Below the pieces are notes generated by a model, which ran no database searches, was not told the DNA's origin, and saw only the letters and a list, made by a program, of their open reading frames with translations. 10,191 bases of DNA from Anaerolineales bacterium (lineage in GTDB: Bacteria > Chloroflexota > Anaerolineae > Epilineales > JAANWY01): NCBI GenBank assembly GCA_018263655.1, contig JAANWY010000017.1, forward strand, positions 1-10,191, given 5' to 3'. Positions 1 through 5,780 of the stretch are shown here, one piece after another (position 1 is the first letter of the stretch; the number at the start of each line of letters is the position of its first letter). A program made the position numbers and the translations under genes.

Positions 1-975
1 GCCGTCGAGGACTATCGCCTCGAGTTGGCAGCGACGGCCGGCGACGGCAGCCGGCACTACGCCTACGTCTTCCACAGTTCGGAACTCACCCGGGCCTTCA
101 CCGCGGACTACGTGCGGTTCTCCGGAGCCGCTCAACGCATCATCGCGGAGCGCTACGAGGTGGGGTTTCTGGACAACGGCGCTGGGCTGGACGAACTGCG
201 CTTGAACAACAGCGGGGTTGATATTCTAGATCGCACCAAGGTTAGACTGCATGTTGTGGTGTTTGGCGTGCTGCACCGCTTGGTTACCGAAGATGATCTC
301 GAAGGGGCCGGCTTCGCACCCGTAAAGGATGGACCCGTGCGGTTGATCCGAGGAGAGAGGGGGGGATTTGCTTACGGCGCTTTGTTCCAAGAACGAAATG
401 AGGTGGACCTGTCCGACTTGTCGATCCCCGGCGCCAGGATCGAGCGCGTCCGCTTCTCTTGGGACTTCAATGCGGAGGTTCTCGACGTTGCAACCCCGAC
501 GGCCACGACTTCCCTGGAGGCGAGTCTCGGCGGGGGTGTTGCCACGCCGACGCTCACAACCTACCTGGACGCGAACCTCAGCGAACCGGTCATCATCGAC
601 GGCCAGCCGGATGAGGTGCCTGCGGAGCCGGTTCCCGCCTGGCGCCAGGTGTCTCATGCGACGGGCACGATCGTTTTCGTCGCTGATCTGTCATCACTCG
701 GGGGCACGCAGCGCAATTATTACAAGGACGACGGCTCTCTCGATAGCGGTGACACCGGAGATGGGCGCTCGTACGGCGATGCCGGCTTCGAGGTCGAGGA
801 CCCCAATACTAGCTTCAGTCTTGACACGAAGCTGCTCGTTCTCCCGCCGACCTTCGAAGATGTCGGCGAGGCTTACGCCGATGCGCTTGCGACGCCGCCG
901 GCCGTAATGGCAGAGTGGCAACTGGCACCCGGCTGGCTGGGTCGCAAGGTGCATCTACCGCTGGTCCGGCGTTGA
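1..975 (+). CDS. Unrecognised protein, C-terminal part (5' end outside window)
   Basis: The reading frame is open from base 1 to a TGA at 973-975, so this is probably the 3' part of a longer gene; a TTG at 25 is the first possible start inside the window but has no convincing ribosome binding site. I do not recognise the family. The visible 324 residues are rich in Asp, Gly, Thr and alternating hydrophobics, as in beta-sandwich extracellular proteins, and no transmembrane helix is seen. Bases 487-588 encode two tandem 17-residue units (VATPTATTSLEASLGGG, then VATPTLTTYLDANLSEP). A segment near 715-795 is Asp/Gly-rich (YKDDGSLDSGDTGDGRSYGD), which might bind calcium, but this is inference. No clear terminator follows. 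That it is protein-coding is fairly sure; its function is unknown. Confidence 0.75.
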   Translation, partial: AVEDYRLELAATAGDGSRHYAYVFHSSELTRAFTADYVRFSGAAQRIIAERYEVGFLDNGAGLDELRLNNSGVDILDRTKVRLHVVVFGVLHRLVTEDDLEGAGFAPVKDGPVRLIRGERGGFAYGALFQERNEVDLSDLSIPGARIERVRFSWDFNAEVLDVATPTATTSLEASLGGGVATPTLTTYLDANLSEPVIIDGQPDEVPAEPVPAWRQVSHATGTIVFVADLSSLGGTQRNYYKDDGSLDSGDTGDGRSYGDAGFEVEDPNTSFSLDTKLLVLPPTFEDVGEAYADALATPPAVMAEWQLAPGWLGRKVHLPLVRR

Positions 976-1063
976 CAAGATCAAACCACACTAGGACTGC
1001 AAGAAGGTGAGGGATGTCCAGCGATGTGCATCCCAAGTTTGTAAACTCGGTGGCCGACACTCT

Positions 1064-1135
1064 CAGCCCGCAACAAGTTGCGGCGTCCGGACGCTCGAAC
1101 TTGCGACGTCCTGAGCCTGTCGAAGGGTTCGAGGG
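1064..1135. repeat. Dispersed composite repeat, copy 1
   Basis: This intergenic block contains a hairpin CCGCAAC-AA-GTTGCGG (1068-1083), then GCTCGAACTTGCGACGTC, then CCTGAGCCTGTCGAAGGG. Bases 1089-1111 are identical over 23 bp to the reverse complement of 5533-5555, and the hairpin next to them also has a diverged counterpart there (5562-5577). The CCTGTCGAAGGG word is the reverse complement of the unit repeated at 10110-10145. CTCGAAC (1093-1099) can also pair with GTTCGAG (1128-1134). Together with the promoter further downstream, this accounts for most of the 348-bp gap between the first gene and acs; I see no other feature in 976-1063. Confidence 0.75.
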
Positions 1136-1201
1136 CGTGATTTCGCCGCCTCGCACTCACATAATGCCTATCTTAAATTGTCTGTGTCCAGCGCGAGACG
1201 G

Positions 1202-1230
1202 TTGACGGATGAGAACCTTATCGCTATAAT
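1202..1230 (+). promoter_or_regulatory. Sigma-70-type promoter of acs
   Basis: The -35 box TTGACG (1202-1207) and the -10 box TATAAT (1225-1230) are separated by exactly 17 bp, one mismatch from consensus overall. Transcription would start near 1237, giving a leader of about 87 nt before the acs ATG at 1324. No operator or riboswitch is evident in the leader. Confidence 0.8.
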
Positions 1231-1323
1231 ACTCGCAATAGTATACAAGCGAACCCCTTCCCCTCAACATAGTGAAGAGATCGTACCGGACGATCTATCC
1301 CCAATGGTACAAGGAGGCAAGGT

Positions 1324-3249
1324 ATGGGAATAAACGTGGGTGGCGACGATCGTATTCAGGATATCGTCGAAGCAGAACACGAGGTATACGAGCCGCCGGC
1401 AAGCGTTGTAGAATCGGCGCATGTTCAGAAGTGGGAAGAAATGCGAGCAGAAGCCGAGGCTGATCTAGAGGCCTTCTGGGCCGAACGTGCCGGCGAGCTA
1501 GAGTGGTATGAACAGTGGGATCAGGTGTTGGACGACGGCGAAGCACCGTTCTACAAATGGTTTGTAGGGGCCAAGACCAACCTGGTGCACAACGCCCTAG
1601 ACCGACACCTGAAGACCTGGCGCAAGAACAAACTGGCCCTCATCTGGGAAGGCGAAGGCGGTGAGAAACGCACTTTCAGCTACTACGCCCTGTCGCGCGA
1701 GGTTTGCAAATTTGCGAACGTGCTCAAGAGCATGGGGGTGAAGAAGGGCGATCGTGTCACCATCTACATGGGCCGCATCCCTGAGCTAGTAATTGCGATG
1801 TTGGCGACAGCCAAGATTGGCGCTATGCACAGCGTCGTGTACGGTGGCTTCTCCACGGAGGCGCTGGCCGAGCGCATTGAAGATGCCAGAAGCAGAGTGC
1901 TCGTCACGGCCGATGGTGGCTGGATTCGCGGTAAGACCGTCAACCTGAAGGAAATCGCTAACGAGGCCGTGCGGCGCTCTGGCTATGTCGAGCATGTGAT
2001 CACCGTCAAGCGTACCGAACAAGACGTCGAGATGGTCACCGGCCGTGATTTCTGGTACGATGACCTTCTGGGGCTGCCTGTCGCAGAACAGCGGTGTGAG
2101 ACCGAAGTGATGGATGCCGAAGACCCCCTCTTCATCCTCTACACGTCGGGTACGACGGGGAAGCCCAAGGGCGTCCTGCACACCCACGGCGGCTATCAAG
2201 TGTACATCTCGACGACGCTAAAATACGTCTTCGATCTCAAAGACGACGATCGCTGGTGGTGCGCGGCTGATCCCGGTTGGATCACGGGGCACAGCTACAT
2301 CGTCTACGGACCCCTAATCCTCGGAGCCACAAGCTTCATGTACGAGGGGGCTCCCGACTACCCATACCCCAACCGTTGGTGGTCTCTGATCGAACGCTAT
2401 GGCATCACCGTCTTCTACACTGCACCAACAGCGATTCGTGGCCTGATGCGCTACGGCGATAGCTGGCCAAACCGCCACAGTCTTAGCTCTCTGCGTCTGC
2501 TCGGAACTGTCGGCGAGCCCATCAACCCAGAAGCATGGCGCTGGTATCACAAAGTCATTGGCAGGGAGAAGTGTCCTATCATGGACACGTGGTGGCAGAC
2601 AGAAACGGGTGGGTTTATGATCACCCCCCTGCCTGTGACGCCGCTCAAGCCTGGCTCCGCGACCAAGCCGTTCCCCGGCATCGTCGCCGATGTCGTTGAT
2701 GAGGAAGGCAATTCGTGCGATCCAAATGAGGATGGATATTTAGTAATCAAGCGACCATGGCCCGGCATGCTGCGCACCGTCTACGGCGATCCCGATCGCT
2801 ACGTGGAGCAGTACTGGAGTCGCTATGCGGATCAGGGCTGGTATCTGACGGGTGACAGTGCGCGCAAGGACGACGATGGGTACTTTTGGATCATCGGGCG
2901 GATCGATGACGTGCTCAAAGTATCTGGCTATCGCTTGGGAACGGCGGAGGTCGAGAGTGCACTCGTCAGCCATGCGGCTGTAGCCGAAGCGGCTGCGATT
3001 GGCGTTCCGGATGAGTTGAAGGGTAACGTGATCCACGCTTTCTGCATCCTGCGCCAGGGCGTCGAGAGACCGTCGATTGACAAGCTAAAGAGCCATGTGC
3101 GTAGTGAGATGGGGCCGATTGCGGTGCCGGCACACATCGAATACGTGGACAGCTTGCCCAAGACACGATCCGGCAAGATCATGCGCCGCGTATTGAAGGC
3201 CCAGGCCACAGGTCAGGAGGTAGGCGATATAAGCACGCTGGCTGACTGA
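1324..3249 (+). CDS. acs: Acetyl-CoA synthetase (AMP-forming)
   Basis: The enzyme activates acetate with ATP to acetyl-AMP and then forms acetyl-CoA in the cytoplasm, feeding central metabolism; it belongs to the ANL adenylating family. The 641-residue length is close to the usual ~650. Visible motifs are the phosphate-binding loop YTSGTTGKPKG (273-283), WWQTETGG (423-430), in which Trp424 aligns with the Trp that limits the pocket to acetate, GEPINPEAW, the nucleotide-binding Asp in YLTGD (Asp511), hinge motif GRIDD (525-529), SGYRLGTAEVESAL, and PKTRSGKIMRR with catalytic Lys618. That lysine is the residue acetylated by Pat-type enzymes in other bacteria, so post-translational control is possible. 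AAGGAGG at 1311-1317, six bases before the ATG, fixes the start. A strong promoter lies upstream and a terminator at 3443, so it is monocistronic. Trp424 argues against propionyl- or longer acyl-CoA synthetases. Confidence 0.97.
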   Translation: MGINVGGDDRIQDIVEAEHEVYEPPASVVESAHVQKWEEMRAEAEADLEAFWAERAGELEWYEQWDQVLDDGEAPFYKWFVGAKTNLVHNALDRHLKTWRKNKLALIWEGEGGEKRTFSYYALSREVCKFANVLKSMGVKKGDRVTIYMGRIPELVIAMLATAKIGAMHSVVYGGFSTEALAERIEDARSRVLVTADGGWIRGKTVNLKEIANEAVRRSGYVEHVITVKRTEQDVEMVTGRDFWYDDLLGLPVAEQRCETEVMDAEDPLFILYTSGTTGKPKGVLHTHGGYQVYISTTLKYVFDLKDDDRWWCAADPGWITGHSYIVYGPLILGATSFMYEGAPDYPYPNRWWSLIERYGITVFYTAPTAIRGLMRYGDSWPNRHSLSSLRLLGTVGEPINPEAWRWYHKVIGREKCPIMDTWWQTETGGFMITPLPVTPLKPGSATKPFPGIVADVVDEEGNSCDPNEDGYLVIKRPWPGMLRTVYGDPDRYVEQYWSRYADQGWYLTGDSARKDDDGYFWIIGRIDDVLKVSGYRLGTAEVESALVSHAAVAEAAAIGVPDELKGNVIHAFCILRQGVERPSIDKLKSHVRSEMGPIAVPAHIEYVDSLPKTRSGKIMRRVLKAQATGQEVGDISTLAD

Positions 3250-3275
3250 CCATCGACTCAGTTCCAGTACACAGA

Positions 3276-3428
3276 CTCGGTAAATCGCAAAGCCCGTTCG
3301 TAGTGAGGGCGGATGCGCACATCCGTCCGGAACGCAGTGGAGTGCCGTCATGGTACCGCAGGACGCCGGAATGCCACTCCGGCTTCGCCTCCGTGGCTGA
3401 CTACGAACCTAGACTGCGATTTACCGAG
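3276..3428. repeat. 153-bp inverted-repeat element
   Basis: Two 29-bp arms (3276-3304 and 3400-3428) are inverted copies: 14 bp identical (CTCGGTAAATCGCA), 7 bp diverged, 8 bp identical (TTCGTAGT). The interior carries smaller hairpins, CGGATG-CGCA-CATCCG and CCGGA-N7-TCCGG. It lies in the 3' untranslated region of acs, ahead of the terminator. No target-site duplication flanks the arms and it has no coding potential. It may be a REP/MITE-like dispersed repeat or a structured RNA element. Confidence 0.7.
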
Positions 3429-3442
3429 ACTTCACCTTCGGG

Positions 3443-3490
3443 CAAACAACTCCCGACTGACTGCAATCAGTCGGGAGTTGTTTGTTGTTT
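3443..3490 (+). terminator. Intrinsic terminator of acs
   Basis: CAAACAACTCCCGACTGA (3443-3460) pairs perfectly with TCAGTCGGGAGTTGTTTG (3467-3484), an 18-bp stem with a 6-nt loop, followed by TTGTTT. The lower stem is A/T-rich and the upper stem G/C-rich. The flanking composition means it could also work on the minus strand, but no minus-strand gene ends here. Confidence 0.88.
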
Positions 3491-3613
3491 GGACAGGAGT
3501 CGTTGGCGTGCCGAACTGCAAGATTCATGAAACTTTGATAGAATTGACGGTGAAGTTGCGAATCTTTGTGCTATGCTATGAGGTAACTACTTCTACATTG
3601 TCGTAGCTGCTCA

Positions 3614-3635
3614 GGCTATTGCCCGGCTATTGCCC
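3614..3635. repeat. 11-bp perfect tandem repeat
   Basis: GGCTATTGCCC occurs twice back to back (3614-3624 and 3625-3635) in the short non-coding interval between the acs terminator and the 54-bp palindrome. Its role is unknown; a paired protein-binding site or a slippage duplication are both possible. Confidence 0.6.
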
Positions 3636-3651
3636 TCGTAGTTGAGAAATG

Positions 3652-3705
3652 CGGAAAAAGGGGGTCGGTGGGGGGCGGCCGCCCCCCACCGACCCCCTTT
3701 TTCCG
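3652..3705. terminator. Perfect 54-bp palindrome, probable bidirectional terminator
   Basis: Bases 3652-3678 are the exact reverse complement of 3679-3705, with no spacer (centre GCGGCCGC). From the outside in, each arm runs CCGG/CGGA-type ends, AAAAA, GGGGG, then a G-rich stretch, so each strand gives an extremely stable G/C hairpin preceded by A5 and ending in T5. That is the layout of a bidirectional intrinsic terminator, although here the T run is inside the stem. It lies 84 bp upstream of the metallopeptidase start. It could instead be a cruciform-forming site or an assembly fold-back. Confidence 0.65.
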
Positions 3706-3789
3706 GTCTCTTCTTGTGTAGGCACGAAGTGCCTGAGTGGTTACACATTGTCAAACTGTCAGTCGACAGCGAATGTTAGGAGAGAAGTG

Positions 3790-5139
3790 ATGTCGGGACA
3801 GCGGGTGAAGTTGAATCTGAGGATTTTCGCAATCATGGTTGTGGTGGGCGTGGCTGTGATAGGGGGCGCGCCCGTTGCCAGAGCTGCCGTGGTGCCCTGG
3901 GACCTGACGGGCCTAACGCTCCAAGCTGGCCTAATCGTCCGCGGCCGGGTTGTGGAACAGACCAGCGCCTGGAACAAGCCTCGAACCACCATCGACACCG
4001 AAACCACTCTGGACGTTGTCGACGCGATCAAGGGCCGGATACGGCGAGAGAAACTGGTGATCCGAACGCCCGGCGGCGTCGTTCGAGATGTGGGGTTGTG
4101 GGTGGAGCCGGCTCCCCGCTTCGTGACGGGCGAGGAAGTCCTCGTCTTTCTGACGCCGCTGCAGGCCGGCGATTACGGCGTCGTGGGGTCCGTCGAGGGC
4201 AAATACGTCCTCCGCGACGGCTGGGCGATGAACGATGCACTGGGCACGGCGGAACCCCTCATCTCCCTCATCGGCCAGGTGTTGGATATCATGGACGCGC
4301 ATGACGTCGCTTCACCATTGCCGGCTGATTGGGAGTCCCGACTGCCGCCGGCGGCAGCTAGCCCCCCCGATCCCCACGAGCCCCAGAGCTTCACATACAA
4401 TGGCGTCCATTGGCCTGACCCCGCCCCCATGGGCGAGGACTACGTAGTCAACACGAACACGTCAGGCGTGTCATCGACCCAAGCTGTGGCCGCCATTCAG
4501 GCTGCAGCCGATACCTGGACGAACGTCAGTGGCGCCGATTTTACATTCACCTACAGCGACGAGCCCTCGTCGGCAACAGATAAGGGCAGAAACGGCAAGA
4601 ACGAGATTGTGTGGAAGACTCAGACGGGGACAAGCACGCTGGCCACAACCTGGGTTTGGTATTGGACAACTGGCCTAGAGATCTTCGAGGCCGATATGGT
4701 GATTAACGATTACTACACCTGGGACACGAGCGGATCGCCGGCCGGCAACGAAGTAGACCTCCAGAGCGTCGCATTGCACGAATTCGGCCACTATCTTCAG
4801 CTTGAGCACGACGGCGATCCGAACGCTGTGATGTATCCCTCGATACCGGGCGGGGTCGTAAAGCGTGATCTGCACCAGAACGAAATCGACGGCATCCGCA
4901 CCATCTACCCGGGCCCGGCTAATCCGTGTCAGTGCGATTTCGATGGAGATGGCGTGGTGATGTTGGATGACATCAATGAGATCGTCAGTCGCTGGCATCT
5001 CACGGCCGAAAACCCGAATCCCGACGGCGATCCTGAAACAGCGAACTACAACGTCACCTACGATTTGAACGACGACGGCTGCATAGATGTGCGGGACGTC
5101 TCCCTCGCTGTCACGGAGTTCAACAAGGATTGTGGCTAA
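3790..5139 (+). CDS. Secreted matrixin-type zinc metallopeptidase with dockerin-like C-terminus
   Basis: Probable extracellular protease of the metzincin/matrixin (M10) type. The ATG at 3790 is chosen because AGGAGA (3778-3783) sits six bases upstream and the product then starts with a clear signal peptide (basic residues 5-11, hydrophobic 12-27, cleavage likely after ARA at 30-32). The frame is open back to 3649 but that would translate the palindrome. Residues ~35-170 form the N-terminal domain common in bacterial matrixin-like proteins. The catalytic domain (~225-375) has the zinc site HEFGHYLQLEH (His330, Glu331, His334, His340) and Met-turn candidate Met348 (AVMYP). The usual Gly of HExxHxxGxxH is Gln here. 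After a Pro-rich joint, two EF-hand-like loops (DFDGDG at 383 and DLNDDG at 425) resemble a type I dockerin pair. A terminator follows at 5228. The promoter was not securely identified. Substrate is unknown. Confidence 0.88.
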   Translation: MSGQRVKLNLRIFAIMVVVGVAVIGGAPVARAAVVPWDLTGLTLQAGLIVRGRVVEQTSAWNKPRTTIDTETTLDVVDAIKGRIRREKLVIRTPGGVVRDVGLWVEPAPRFVTGEEVLVFLTPLQAGDYGVVGSVEGKYVLRDGWAMNDALGTAEPLISLIGQVLDIMDAHDVASPLPADWESRLPPAAASPPDPHEPQSFTYNGVHWPDPAPMGEDYVVNTNTSGVSSTQAVAAIQAAADTWTNVSGADFTFTYSDEPSSATDKGRNGKNEIVWKTQTGTSTLATTWVWYWTTGLEIFEADMVINDYYTWDTSGSPAGNEVDLQSVALHEFGHYLQLEHDGDPNAVMYPSIPGGVVKRDLHQNEIDGIRTIYPGPANPCQCDFDGDGVVMLDDINEIVSRWHLTAENPNPDGDPETANYNVTYDLNDDGCIDVRDVSLAVTEFNKDCG

Positions 5140-5227
5140 TGAAGGTAGAGCCGTAAGCACAGCCGGCTGAGCGCATCCACCCACGCAGTCTGTCTGCTCA
5201 GCGTCCCCCAACGTCAATTGTAGGCGC

Positions 5228-5264
5228 GAGGGCCATTGGGACAAACCCCGATGGCCTCTTTGTT
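5228..5264 (+). terminator. Intrinsic terminator after the metallopeptidase
   Basis: GAGGGCCAT (5228-5236) pairs with ATGGCCTC (5251-5258) with one bulged G. GGG and CCC in the intervening bases extend the stem, leaving a short ACAAA-type loop. TTTGTTT follows directly. It lies about 90 bp after the metallopeptidase stop. A weaker inverted repeat, GCTGAGC (5166-5172) with GCTCAGC (5196-5202), precedes it. Confidence 0.75.
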
Positions 5265-5443
5265 TCTGATCAAATATTCGGATTGCCCTCTGAACGCTTA
5301 CATATTCGGTCCGGTATTTTCGGACGTGAGTGCCGGTTACCTGTCTTATCTTGATGACATTGAGCGGTCGATGGTCTTGGCCTGGTGTTTACCCATAACT
5401 TGGATGTCAAGTTGTTTCACGTGTGATCTGCGCGCACCTAGAA

Positions 5444-5534
5444 CCCTTCGACAGGCCCCCTTCGACAAGCTCAGGACGTCGCTTCGATGAACTCAGGACG
5501 CCGCTCAGAGCCTGCCCTGAGCTTTGCCGAAGGG
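5444..5534. repeat. Dispersed composite repeat, copy 2 (inside the MITE-like element)
   Basis: The block contains CCCTTCGACAGG (5444-5455), CCCTTCGACAAG (5458-5469), CTCAGGACGTCG (5470-5481), CTCAGGACGCCG (5492-5503), then CCTGAGCTTTGCCGAAGGG, an imperfect inverted copy of the opening units. The array can therefore fold into a long imperfect hairpin. The adjoining 5533-5555 is the exact reverse complement of 1089-1111. It is continuous with a second hairpin, CTGAAAC-TT-GTTTCAG (5562-5577). Confidence 0.8.
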
Positions 5535-5574
5535 ACGTCGCAAGTTCGAGCGTCCAGGAGGCTGAAACTTGTTT

Positions 5575-5617
5575 CAGGCCTGCCTGTGCGGAGCACGCAG
5601 ACAGGCCTGCCTGTGCG
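5575..5617. repeat. Two 16-bp direct repeats with inverted partners
   Basis: CAGGCCTGCCTGTGCG occurs at 5575-5590 and 5602-5617, a 27-bp period. Each is followed by a GCAGACAGG word that can pair back imperfectly with the CCTGCCTGTG part, so each period forms a small hairpin. It lies within the MITE-like element. Confidence 0.65.
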
Positions 5618-5698
5618 TGGGCAGACAGGTCTTAGGGGTTCGGCCTTGCCTCTACTTGACAGGTGACTTAGGGGTAAACGCCAGTCTTGGCCGGTGCT

Positions 5699-5727
5699 TT
5701 GACATGCCGGCCACGGACTGCTAAAAT
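5699..5727 (+). promoter_or_regulatory. Sigma-70-type promoter of the O-antigen-ligase/TPR gene
   Basis: A perfect -35 TTGACA (5699-5704) and a -10 TAAAAT (5722-5727) are separated by 17 bp. Transcription should start near 5734, leaving a leader of about 47 nt. The MITE-like element ends just upstream and does not interrupt the boxes. Confidence 0.78.
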
Positions 5728-5780
5728 CGAGTTGCTATGGTGATCACACGTAGACGCAGTGCTTGGGGGCGCCGATAAAG

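Larger units (their letters stand above)
5383..5683. mobile_element. MITE-like non-autonomous element with TIRs and target duplication
   Basis: Left arm 5382-5414 and right arm 5652-5684 are 33-bp ungapped inverted repeats matching at about 25 positions, including GTTTACCC and TGTCAAGT in the left arm against their complements in the right. The sequence GTCTTGGCC occurs directly at both edges (5374-5382 and 5684-5692), overlapping the outermost arm bases, so the target duplication is 7-9 bp depending on where the ends are placed. With a 9-bp duplication the element is 301 bp and runs from TGG to CCA. No transposase fits inside; the interior is made of the CTTCGACA/CTCAGGACG repeat family. The family of the mobilising transposase is not determined. 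The element ends 15 bp before the -35 box of the next gene. Confidence 0.7.

Noticed and set aside
226..907. Overlapping frames on both strands within the first gene (226-657 minus, 368-907 plus)
   Set aside because: They are Arg-rich shadows of the open frame 1-975 and show no domain signature or credible start signals.
1014..1205. 63-codon plus-strand frame with a fair AAGGTGA upstream
   Set aside because: Most of it runs through the dispersed repeat (1064-1135), and it overlaps the -35 box of the acs promoter. Composition and content do not look like a protein.
3535..3577. Promoter TTGACG (3544) with TATGCT (3572) for the metallopeptidase
   Set aside because: The spacing is 22 bp, too long for a sigma-70 promoter, and any transcript would have to read through the 54-bp palindrome.
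3303..3606. Two overlapping plus-strand frames of 75 and 97 codons after acs
   Set aside because: They cover the inverted-repeat element and the acs terminator, with no ribosome binding site or motif.
3649..3789. N-terminal extension of the metallopeptidase to 3649
   Set aside because: It would translate the 54-bp palindrome into a Gly/Pro-rich stretch and bury the signal peptide. The ATG at 3790 has a good ribosome binding site and exposes a normal signal peptide.
5423..5635. 70-codon frame across the repeat cluster
   Set aside because: It lies wholly within inverted and direct repeats of the MITE-like element; the coding appearance comes from repeat composition.
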